Origin: SHZL01 sp963815185
GTDB lineage: Bacteria > Pseudomonadota > Gammaproteobacteria > Xanthomonadales > SZUA-36
Length of the DNA stretch: 64,000 bases
NCBI GenBank assembly: GCA_963815185.1
Contig: CAWFGC010000004.1
Location: 62,001-126,000 of the forward strand
Direction: 5' to 3'
Under the pieces are notes generated by a model. The model did not search any database and was not told the origin of the DNA. It saw nothing but the letters and a program-made list of their open reading frames with translations. This document shows positions 57,217 to 64,000 of the stretch, in pieces (position 1 is the first letter of the stretch; every line of letters begins with the position of its first letter). Position numbers and translations under genes: made by a program.

Positions 57217-57627
57217 ATGCGCATGCGGCGCCATAAAGAAGCTGTGCACGAGTCGTCCCACGGTATCGATCTGGCGCCGATGCTCGATTTCGTCATCAAT
57301 CTGTTGATTTTCTTCATCATTACCGCGGTGTTCGTTAAAGAATTCGGTCTTGACGTCAATCGTCCCACGAGTTTTGAGCAGCTCAATAAAGAGGAATCGA
57401 AAAGTATCCAGATTCAAGTCCTCGGTACCGGCGCAATTTGGATCGACGGCCGTGAAGTAGACGTACGCGCGGTGCGCGCCAACGTGGAACGCATGAGCGC
57501 GGTCAACCCCGAAGCGGGTGCCTTGATTCTTGCCAATGAGAGGGCGCCGACCGGCACCGTGGTTGAAGTGGTCGATCAGGTGCACCTGGGCGGGATCTAC
57601 AACATTACGTTTAGTACGACAGACTGA
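57217..57627 (+). CDS. exbD: ExbD-like protein, first copy
   Basis: About 136 residues. One TM segment with the essential Asp (IDLAPMLDFVINLLIFFIIT), then the periplasmic part ending EVVDQVHLGGIYNITFSTTD. It forms the proton pathway with ExbB. It follows exbB by 2 bases. The second exbD overlaps in context at 57653, so the cluster has two ExbD proteins. Confidence 0.9.
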   Translation: MRMRRHKEAVHESSHGIDLAPMLDFVINLLIFFIITAVFVKEFGLDVNRPTSFEQLNKEESKSIQIQVLGTGAIWIDGREVDVRAVRANVERMSAVNPEAGALILANERAPTGTVVEVVDQVHLGGIYNITFSTTD

Positions 57628-57652
57628 AGGCGTCGGCGACGAGGTTATTGAA

Positions 57653-58066
57653 ATGCGGGCAAGGCGGCATACACCAGAGAGTGAACACCATGGCATCGAT
57701 TTGGCGCCGATGCTGGATTTCACGATCAATCTGCTGATCTTCTTCATCATCACGACCTCATTTATCAAGGAAGCGGGAGTTACCGTGTTCAAGCCGGAAG
57801 CCAGCACAGCCGAGCACCGCGAATCCGGCAACCTGTTGGTTGCGATTCGTGAAAACGACGAGATCTGGATGGACCGGCATCCGGTTGATTTACGAGAGTT
57901 GCGCGGGCTGATCGAACGTCTGCATATCGAGCGGCCCGATGATACGGTTGTGGTCATTGCTGACCGGGCATCGCATGCCGGCATGGTGGCCAAGGTCATG
58001 GACGAAGTGCGGTTGGGCGGGATCAAGGATGTCGCCATTGCCGCCGATCCCGGCAATACCCATTGA
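57653..58066 (+). CDS. exbD: ExbD-like protein, second copy
   Basis: About 137 residues with the same plan (IDLAPMLDFTINLLIFFIIT, then VAKVMDEVRLGGIKDVAIAA). It shares the TM sequence almost exactly with the first copy but differs in the periplasmic part (ASTAEHRESGNLLVAIREND), so they are true paralogues. Both keep the catalytic Asp. ATG 57653 lies 26 bases after the first copy's stop. Confidence 0.9.
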   Translation: MRARRHTPESEHHGIDLAPMLDFTINLLIFFIITTSFIKEAGVTVFKPEASTAEHRESGNLLVAIRENDEIWMDRHPVDLRELRGLIERLHIERPDDTVVVIADRASHAGMVAKVMDEVRLGGIKDVAIAADPGNTH

Positions 58067-58090
58067 GACCGAACGGATAAGGCGCCTGGC

Positions 58091-58690
58091 ATGATTTTTC
58101 GATACCCCATTGCTCTGGCTTTCGGCATCGCATTTTCAGTCACCCTGTTCTGGCTGATGTGGCATCTCGTCGGCCAGCCGATCAATGTGGACCAAATGCA
58201 GACAGCCACGCGGGTCGAATTTACCCGCATGCGTCAGGACACTGAAGTTGAAACCAAACAGAAAAACAAGGTGCAGCCGGACAAGCCGCCGCCGGTGCCG
58301 GAGATCCCGCGGATGAACGCGACTACAGGGGCCGTCGATAACAATGTGGCGCGGTTGACGCCGATGGTCGATCCATTCGGCGCCATGTCCAAGCTGAAGA
58401 TGTCCGCTGGTTCCGACCGCGACATCATCCCGCTGGTGCGTATCACCCCGGAATACCCAATGCGGGCGGTCAACAGGGGTATCGAAGGCTGGGTGATCGT
58501 TCAATTTACGATTACTGCAACCGGCGCAGTAAAGGACGCCATCATTGTCGATTCCGACCCGAAGAAAATATTTGACGATGCAGCGTTAAAAGCCATTGCG
58601 CGCTGGCGTTATAACCCGAAAGTGGAAGACGGTGTTGCGGTCGAGCGCGTTGGCGTTCGAACCCGTCTGACCTTCCAGTTGGAGAAGTAG
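58091..58690 (+). CDS. tonB: Energy transducer TonB (TonB2-type)
   Basis: About 199 residues. N-terminal membrane anchor (IALAFGIAFSVTLFWLMWHL), a short Pro-rich stretch (QPDKPPPVPEIPRMN), and the C-terminal TonB domain: YPMRAVNRGIEGWVIVQFTI, DDAALKAIARWRYNPKVEDG and LTFQLEK. It is shorter than E. coli TonB, as TonB2 proteins are. It links the ExbB/ExbD motor to outer membrane receptors. Confidence 0.92.
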   Translation: MIFRYPIALAFGIAFSVTLFWLMWHLVGQPINVDQMQTATRVEFTRMRQDTEVETKQKNKVQPDKPPPVPEIPRMNATTGAVDNNVARLTPMVDPFGAMSKLKMSAGSDRDIIPLVRITPEYPMRAVNRGIEGWVIVQFTITATGAVKDAIIVDSDPKKIFDDAALKAIARWRYNPKVEDGVAVERVGVRTRLTFQLEK

Positions 58691-58693
58691 CGC

Positions 58694-59912
58694 ATGCGCA
58701 TGTTTCCAATGCTGGTGTTTTTGTTAGCGGCAACGGTGGTTGCTCCGGACTCGTTCGGGGCCGAAGAGCAGAAAGGGACTCCGGCTCAAATGGTCGATGC
58801 AGCTACCGGCAAAGTGCTTACCGAGGCGATCGAAGCGCTCAATGGCGAGAACTACGACGCGGCAAGGCAGGCGATCGCCAAACTGAACCTGGACAAGTTG
58901 AGCCCATATGAGCGCAGCCAGGTGGAACAGATCATGCGCAGCCGTCGAACAGTCGCAGGAGAACTATCCTGCTGCGCGGGATCACCTTAAGGCCGCCATC
59001 ACCGCGGGCGGCCTGAACGAGATCGACATCTCCCGCTTGCGTTATCAGATTGCACAGCTTTGGCTGGCACAGGAAAAGTGGAAGGAGGGCGCGGCGGCGC
59101 TGGAGGAGTGGTTCAAGACCGCGACCGACCCCAACTCGGCGGCCTACTACCTGCTCGCCGTGGCATATTACCAGCAAGAGCTGCTGGATCGGGCTCTGCC
59201 ACCGGCGCAGAAAGCGGTTGAGCTGGTGGACAAGCCACAGGAGAGCTGGCTGCAGCTCGTGCTTGCTTTGCAGATGCAGAAGGAAAACTGGAAGGCAACG
59301 ATACCCCTGTTGACACGACTGATTGGCATGTTTCCGGAGAAGAAGCTTTACTGGCTGCAGCTGTCCTCGGTGTATGGCCAATTGGAGCAGTATGCGAAAT
59401 CCCTGGCAATCATGCAGATTGCCTACAACAATGGCTTGATCGCAGATGACAGTGATGCACGGCGGCTCGCCGATCTGATGCTGTTCAATGGCGTGCCATA
59501 CCGCTGTGGGCAATTTCTGGACGAAGCGATCAGCAAGAAAATCATCAAGACAGATACCAAACTTTACGAGAAACAAGCCAATTGCTGGATTGCGGCACGC
59601 GAGTATGAAAAGTCCATTGGGCCGCTCTCCAGGGCGGCAGAGCTGTCTGATGACGGCGACCTCTATGTGCGCTTGGGCGAGGTGCAGGTTCAGCGCAGTG
59701 AATGGGCCAAGGCATCGGCGGCGTTCACGCAAGGAATCAACAAAGGCGGCTTGAAAGACAAGGGCAACGCCGAACTGATGTTGGGGATTGCACTGTACAA
59801 CCAAAAAGAGCTGTCGAAGGCGAAAAGCTGGTTCGAGAAAGCGAAATCGTTCAAACAGCAGCGCAAAACCGCGGAAGGTTATCTGCAGCTTATCCAGGCG
59901 CAGAAGAGTTGA
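58694..59912 (+). CDS. TonB-cluster periplasmic TPR protein, one frame break
   Basis: About 405 residues when repaired. Signal peptide (MLVFLLAATVVAPDSFGA), then a series of TPR repeats (LTEAIEALNGENYDAARQAI, QENYPAARDHLKAAITAGGL, EWFKTATDPNSAAYYLLAVA, AEWAKA-type SEWAKASAAFTQGINKGGLK). Removing one base near 58942 joins IMRSVEQSQENYPAARD. In Vibrio TonB2 clusters a TPR protein occupies the same position after tonB. It starts 4 bases after tonB. Confidence 0.85.
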
Positions 59913-59935
59913 TCGGGTATGGGCGGATATTGACT

Positions 59936-60649
59936 ATGTGGCGATTGGCACCAGTGAAAGCGCAAATCCGGCTCCTTCCCGGCCTGGGACTCATGGTCCT
60001 GTTGTTGGTGAGCAGCACGTCGGTTTGTGCGCAGGAAAGCGCTGCTGACGGCTATGCAAGCATTCTGGCGGAAGCGGACAGCCTGGCTCGAAATAACACA
60101 TACCTTGGCAAGCAGTTGGATGCACAGCAAGAGCAGATGGCGCGGGTCGAAAAACAGCTTGCGGAAATTGATGCGACGGCTGTCGAGGCGGTTGGCCTGA
60201 TACAGCGGATGTTCGAATCCCTCGAACAATTCATCACGGCGGATCTTCCGTTCAAGGACCCTACGCAGGCTGGTCCTGATTCACGCAGTGAGCGGATGGA
60301 CCGGCTGCGGGAGCTGATGAGTGATGAGGAAGTATCGAATGGAGAAAGGTATCGGCGCTTGATGGAGGCTTACCAGATCGAGCTCGAATATGGCAGGTCC
60401 ATGGTTACCTACAAGGGTAAGCTCGACGATGGCCGTGACGCCGATTTCGTGCGCATCGGCCGGGTGTCTTTGATGTATCGCACTTTGGACGGAAAAGAAG
60501 CCGGATATTGGGATGCCCAGCAGAAGAAATGGATGGCCGATAACGACTACAACAAGGTGATTGAAAAAGCGGTGCTGATGGCATCCAAAGAGACCGTGCC
60601 CGACCTGATTGCCTTGCCGGTACCCGCGCCACAGGTCGCGCAGCCGTGA
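59936..60649 (+). CDS. DUF3450 periplasmic protein, second copy
   Basis: About 237 residues. Signal peptide (LLPGLGLMVLLLVSSTSVCA), coiled coil (YLGKQLDAQQEQMARVEKQL), then YRRLMEAYQIELEYGRSMVT, FVRIGRVSLMYRTLDGKEAG and WDAQQKKWMADNDYNKVIEK. It ends DLIALPVPAPQ like the first copy's LLRIPVPAPQ. Both copies clearly arose by duplication but have drifted. The stop overlaps the next start (TGATG). Confidence 0.88.
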   Translation: MWRLAPVKAQIRLLPGLGLMVLLLVSSTSVCAQESAADGYASILAEADSLARNNTYLGKQLDAQQEQMARVEKQLAEIDATAVEAVGLIQRMFESLEQFITADLPFKDPTQAGPDSRSERMDRLRELMSDEEVSNGERYRRLMEAYQIELEYGRSMVTYKGKLDDGRDADFVRIGRVSLMYRTLDGKEAGYWDAQQKKWMADNDYNKVIEKAVLMASKETVPDLIALPVPAPQVAQP

Positions 60650-62040
60650 TGATACTTCATAGAACGGCTCTGATAATGGGGGTGGTCCTGCTCGCGCAAT
60701 TCCTCGCTCCCGATGCCCGTGCGCAAAGCGCGTTCGACAAGATGGATCAGCGGGTGCGGCAAATGCAGCAGGACGAGGCCAAAATCGCCAAGCAGCGCGA
60801 GGCAACTTTCACCAGCGAGCTGAAAAAGCAGCAGCAGCTTGCGCGCGATGCCCTGGCGCGGCGTAACAAGGCAGAGGCCCGCGGCAATGCGCTGAACAAG
60901 GCATTTGACGAGAATTCGGCGCGCATCGAGGAAATGAAAACGCTGCTCAAGCAGCACGAGGGCAATCTCGGTGAACTGTTCGGCGTCACGCGGCAGATTG
61001 CCGGTGATGCCGCCAACGTGCTGCTGCAATCGATGTTGACCGTGCAGTACCCGGCGGCCGAAGGAAAGGAAGACCGGGCCGATTTCCTGGTGGGTATGGC
61101 GGCGCAGAAGAGCTTGCCTTCGATCACGGAACTGGAGCGCATGTGGTTCGAACTGCAGCGCGAGATGACCGAGAACGGCAAGGTCGTGCGGTTCAAGGCG
61201 CCCGTGATCCAGGCTGACAATTCCACCAAGGAAATGGAGGTCGTCAGAGTCGGGCCCTTTACCGCGGTAAGCAATGGGATGTATCTCGGTTATGTGCCGG
61301 CCAAAAAGTCACTCACCGTTCTCGATCGTCAACTGGGCGGCAAATTCCGATCCGTAGCACTGGGCGTGGAAGACAAGAACAAGGAAGGATATCGGCCAGC
61401 TATTGTCGATCCCGCGCGCGGCGCCTTATTGGGGCGCTACATTGAACGTCCGAACTTCCTCGAACGCATCGAGAATGGCGAGGCGGTCGGTTGGGTTATC
61501 GTCGCCGTCGGTATCCTGGGCGTGGTGCTGGCGATATTCCAGTATTTCTATCTGTTCGTGACACGCAAAGCGGTGCATGATCAACTGCGCGATTTCTCCC
61601 ACCCCAAGGACAATAATCCACTGGGACGGGTCGTGTTGGCGTTCCGCGGAGATGGCCGTCATATTGCGAGTGCCGAACTGGCGGAATTGCGCCTCTCTGA
61701 AGCCACGTTGCGGGAGGTTCCCAAGCTCGAGCGATTTCAGTCCTTCCTGCGGCTCGCGGTGGCGGCTGGTCCTTTGCTGGGTCTGATCGGTACGGTTATC
61801 GGCATGATCATCACCTTCCATGCCATTGTGGCTTCAGGCTCCAGCGATCCGCGCCTGATGGCTCATGGTATCGGACAGGCAATGATCGCAACGGTATTGG
61901 GCCTGGGTATCGCGATCCCGCTGCTGTTCATCAACGCCGGTCTGACGACCCTGTCCAGCAGCATCACGCAAATTCTGGACGAGCACGGTGAGGCACTGCT
62001 GGCGAATTATATCGGCAGCGACAAGGCTAAGGCGGCTTGA
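60649..62040 (+). CDS. ttpC: TtpC-like MotA/TolQ/ExbB proton channel, second copy
   Basis: About 463 residues with the same layout as the first: signal peptide (ALIMGVVLLAQFLAPDARA), coiled coil (QMQQDEAKIAKQREATFTSE), periplasmic domain with ELERMWFELQREMTENGKVV, then WVIVAVGILGVVLAIFQYFY, AVAAGPLLGLIGTVIGMIIT and GIGQAMIATVLGLGIAIPLL. The channel end is almost identical to the first copy, the periplasmic part is diverged. This implies selection for different periplasmic partners with one shared motor type. It is the last gene of the cluster; no terminator was recognised after it. Confidence 0.9.
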   Translation: MILHRTALIMGVVLLAQFLAPDARAQSAFDKMDQRVRQMQQDEAKIAKQREATFTSELKKQQQLARDALARRNKAEARGNALNKAFDENSARIEEMKTLLKQHEGNLGELFGVTRQIAGDAANVLLQSMLTVQYPAAEGKEDRADFLVGMAAQKSLPSITELERMWFELQREMTENGKVVRFKAPVIQADNSTKEMEVVRVGPFTAVSNGMYLGYVPAKKSLTVLDRQLGGKFRSVALGVEDKNKEGYRPAIVDPARGALLGRYIERPNFLERIENGEAVGWVIVAVGILGVVLAIFQYFYLFVTRKAVHDQLRDFSHPKDNNPLGRVVLAFRGDGRHIASAELAELRLSEATLREVPKLERFQSFLRLAVAAGPLLGLIGTVIGMIITFHAIVASGSSDPRLMAHGIGQAMIATVLGLGIAIPLLFINAGLTTLSSSITQILDEHGEALLANYIGSDKAKAA

Positions 62041-62077
62041 TCCATCCGCGCTGGCGGCACACGGTTCTGAATTCGAG

Positions 62078-62548
62078 TCAGATGGCCTTATAGCTGTTGC
62101 GGCATGCACTGGGGACATGGCGCAATTCACCGCGGATGGTGTGGCATGTCCAGGAGCGATCGGCTCCAGATCCATCTGCGCTCAGTTCCAGAATGGGGTC
62201 TGTCTCGGCGCCTGTGCTGGTGGTCCAGATAACGATGAACATGGAACCCTTGGAACAATTTGCTCCGAGAAGAATATTGTTCACGTGGTCCTGCTCGGTG
62301 CCGCTGGGAATGTAAAAATACCCGGCGTCGAGATTGGTCTTGACGATGGCTGCCCCGTTGGCGTTACAGGTCTTCAGCAGCGCGTCCTGGGCCGGCCCGG
62401 CGAGCTTGAGGCTATCCTCGACGCTGCTGCGGACCAACTGGTCGTGAACATCAGGAAGAGCGTAAGTAAAAATGATGCTGACGAGGGCAAAGACGATTAT
62501 TACCTCAACCAGTGAAACGCCTCTCATTCGATGACTGCCAATGTTCAT
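62078..62548 (-). CDS. Type IV prepilin-like protein
   Basis: About 156 residues. The leader MNIGSHRMRG ends in Gly; VSLVEVIIVFALVSIIFTYA follows with Glu5, the prepilin peptidase signature. The C-terminal half has two cysteines (LLGANCSKGSM, WTCHTIRG). It could be a pilus subunit or a pseudopilin; it is isolated, convergent with the TonB2 cluster, and not near other pil genes. ATG 62527 (MRGVSL) would leave too short a leader, so I prefer 62548. Confidence 0.75.
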   Translation of the reverse strand: MNIGSHRMRGVSLVEVIIVFALVSIIFTYALPDVHDQLVRSSVEDSLKLAGPAQDALLKTCNANGAAIVKTNLDAGYFYIPSGTEQDHVNNILLGANCSKGSMFIVIWTTSTGAETDPILELSADGSGADRSWTCHTIRGELRHVPSACRNSYKAI

Positions 62549-62814
62549 AGTTATGTGATTGAAATTCAATTTTGCTCTTCAAAGAAACACCCTGAGGAGC
62601 CAAAGGCGACCCGACCAACCGGATTGGGTAAACGCCAAACACAATGGTTCGGCATAAGTATCAAAGCACATTCCATGCCATCTACTTGATAAAAAAAGAA
62701 AGTGATATAAAACATACAGATAGATATTTATCAGTCGGCATCTCAGGGTGTGAAAGTGCCGCACTGCGTTCGCCACTGACGAAAATTGTCCGCCTTCTCA
62801 GTGGTCTGCCTGGC
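62549..62814. other. Gene-free spacer
   Basis: AT-rich, without a supported gene. It lies between the prepilin start and the terminator-like hairpin of the IPTL-CTERM module. Confidence 0.4.
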
Positions 62815-62845
62815 AGAAAAAACCCCGCGATGGTTGCCCACCGCG
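62815..62845 (-). terminator. Terminator shared with the 4.3-kb IPTL module
   Basis: Read on the minus strand: CCCGCGGTGG-GCAA-CCATCGCGGGG then TTTTTTCTGCC. It is almost the same as the hairpin at 4347-4377. Confidence 0.7.
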
Positions 62846-63087
62846 GGATCTTGCTTGTTTGTAGGAGGCCGCTTGCGGCCGATCGGTCTAATCGCGCGCA
62901 AGCGCGCTCCTACTGGTTAATCAGACAAAATGCCGGAAGCCGACGAAGTCGCCCACCGCGAAACCCGCGATGGTTGCCCACCGCGGGATCTTGCTTGTCT
63001 GTAGGAGGCCGCTTGCGGCCGATCGGTCCGATCGCGCGCAAGCGCGCTCCTGCTGGTTAATCAGACAAAATGCCGGAAGCCGACGAA
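62824..63087. repeat. Two direct repeats, period 140 bp
   Basis: Copies at 62824-62947 and 62964-63087 are nearly identical. Each contains the terminator-like hairpin, two GC palindromes (GGCCGCTTGCGGCC and GCGCGCAAGCGCGC, as in REP/BIME elements) and, on the minus strand, the end of an IPTL-CTERM tail (FVGFRHFV and stop). Confidence 0.85.
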
Positions 63088-63135
63088 ACCGACCCCCAGC
63101 ATCAGCAACAACAGACAACGGTTAAACAACGCCAT
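63061..63135 (-). pseudogene. Orphan CTERM-like sorting tail
   Basis: The minus strand encodes MALFNRCLLLLMLGVGFVGF followed by RHFV and TGA. LLMLGVGFVGFR is shared word for word with the IPTL-CTERM tail at 4.2 kb. Just upstream another frame has IILTLSHGVV, reminiscent of the IPTL motif, so the signal is broken by an indel. No secreted protein is attached. The stop and last residues are repeated at 62921 by the 140-bp duplication. Confidence 0.55.
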
Positions 63136-63388
63136 GGGACAAAGTTAGTATGATCGCCCCTGCCTTGATATTTTGTTGTCTTTTCAGCCTTGATTTTCCT
63201 CGGTACGTAGCCTGAGTCACGGCTCCCAAGTTGTCTTTAATTGTCAAACAGAAAAAATTGGGTGCTCCACAGGTAGATATCCGGGATCATGCAGCCGAGG
63301 TCGGCCATGCCGCCGCTGACGGGATCGGTTTCCAGCCGGGTGGTCCGGGATGCAGACCGATGACATCGGTGCCAAGTCCGGCTTGCCA

Positions 63389-64000
63389 CTAGGGTTTTGG
63401 CGCGATCGGATTTCCGCACTCAGAACAGAATTTCGAAGTGCGGCTGTTCTTGGCCCCGCATTCGGTGCAGAACACGTGTTCCGATGTTGCGGCGGAGGCT
63501 TCTCCTAATTGCGGCTGAATATTTTGTGGCGATTTTCGAGAATCCGGCTTGCGTCGCCTGGAAAGACGCATCACGATGACAAGTATCAGAAAAACCGCAA
63601 CCCCCGCGCCGATGAGCATGGGCAGCGGTAGCGGCAACGAGCCACTCCGGACGACGATATTTCCAGGGATGGCATTGACGCGTATCTCGCTATGAGAACT
63701 TTGTTCCCATGCCCCGATTTCCTGCAATTCCAAAGAAGATGACGCACCGTCCTTTCCCGTGACGGCAAATCTCAGGGTGAACAGAACCCCGCTCCCGTTG
63801 ACGCCGGCAAGTTTGACGAATCCGATTTTTACCCTGCCCGGATTGCCGGAGTGCGAATCGAGAAGTGCGTCGTCCAGCAAGGGGCCAGCATCGATACCGT
63901 CCAATTCAAGGACCGCCTGATCGAAAACCAGTTCGGCCTGGAATGCGCCGAGATCTCTTGCTTCCGTGACGCTGACCGGAATGGCAATCTTGCTGCCAGA
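63389..64000 (-). CDS. Membrane protein with cohesin-like domain and C-terminal zinc ribbon (5' end outside the window)
   Basis: The visible 203 residues start inside a cohesin-type beta-sandwich (KIAIPVSVTEARDLGAFQAE, LVFDQAVLELDGIDAGPLLD, FTLRFAVTGKDGASSSLELQ). A transmembrane helix follows (LPMLIGAGVAVFLILVIVMR), then a charged linker and a cytoplasmic zinc ribbon with four cysteines (CTECGAKNSRTSKFCSECG). The layout, extracellular binding domain outside and zinc ribbon inside, is unusual and its function unknown. It lies upstream of the CTERM remnant, as the zinc-ribbon protein at 3449 lies upstream of the other one. The gene runs on past base 64000. Confidence 0.75.
   Translation of the reverse strand, partial: SGSKIAIPVSVTEARDLGAFQAELVFDQAVLELDGIDAGPLLDDALLDSHSGNPGRVKIGFVKLAGVNGSGVLFTLRFAVTGKDGASSSLELQEIGAWEQSSHSEIRVNAIPGNIVVRSGSLPLPLPMLIGAGVAVFLILVIVMRLSRRRKPDSRKSPQNIQPQLGEASAATSEHVFCTECGAKNSRTSKFCSECGNPIAPKP

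Noticed and set aside
62824..63087. CRISPR array
   Set aside because: Only two long repeats of about 124 bases with a 16-base gap and no cas genes; REP-like palindromes explain it.

Overview
The window looks like a gammaproteobacterial chromosome of moderately high GC. Supporting features are a minor type IV pilin operon of the PilV/PilW/PilX type, a TonB2/TtpC-type energising cluster, a TonB-dependent receptor, IPTL-CTERM-like sorting signals and many acyl-CoA enzymes. No gene allows a confident genus call; an uncultured, aerobic, organic-acid- or xenobiotic-degrading gammaproteobacterium is my best inference. Single-base frame breaks interrupt about fourteen otherwise conserved genes. Most are repaired by removing one base, so they look more like uncorrected sequencing indels than real decay. 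I therefore give whole-gene coordinates for them and name the break points.

Layout. 0-2.6 kb: minor pilins pilV-pilW-pilX-pilE on the minus strand, with no pilY1. 2.7-4.4 kb: a tRNA-Thr with its own promoter, a zinc-ribbon membrane protein and an orphan IPTL-CTERM tail. 4.5-17.6 kb: a medium/long-chain acyl-CoA ligase leads into an NAD-linked, Mo-dependent formate dehydrogenase (fdsG, fdsB, then fdsA, fdhD, fdsD) followed by cofactor genes mobA, moaB and moeA. The locus is split by a 204-bp palindromic-ended element, a DUF1326/DUF2182 pair and a DmdA-like folate-dependent aminomethyltransferase. 17.7-40 kb: a likely catabolic region with a carboxylesterase, TonB receptor, HupE-like protein, PpiC-like protein, DUF3604 protein, Rieske oxygenase with ferredoxin, two carboxymuconolactone-decarboxylase-like proteins, two ABM monooxygenase-like proteins, an acyl-CoA ligase, a cytochrome c/PQQ dehydrogenase, an enoyl-CoA hydratase, a thiolase and an SDR.

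40-54 kb: small secreted or degenerate ORFs, a ribosome-hibernation-like protein, a heavily frameshifted NDP-forming acyl-CoA synthetase/acetyltransferase, a translationally coupled pair of acyl-CoA dehydrogenases, two tandem biotin-dependent carboxyltransferase subunits, a SnoaL-like protein, a truncated FAD oxidoreductase and a further acyl-CoA dehydrogenase. 54-62 kb: DUF3450-TtpC-ExbB-ExbD-ExbD-TonB-TPR-DUF3450-TtpC, a TonB2-like motor in which the DUF3450/TtpC pair and ExbD are duplicated. 62-64 kb: a prepilin, tandem 140-bp repeats carrying IPTL-CTERM tail remnants, and the 3' part of a cohesin/zinc-ribbon membrane protein.

How it may work together (inference). The TonB2-like motor would energise receptors such as the one at 20 kb. 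Imported compounds would be de-esterified, oxidised by the PQQ and Rieske enzymes, activated by the CoA ligases and degraded by beta-oxidation-type enzymes. One-carbon units released by demethylation would be burned by the formate dehydrogenase to give NADH. Mobile or repeated DNA comprises two 204-bp elements inserted at CTAG stop codons, a 114-bp palindrome, a smaller related hairpin, the 140-bp tandem repeat and a transposase remnant.
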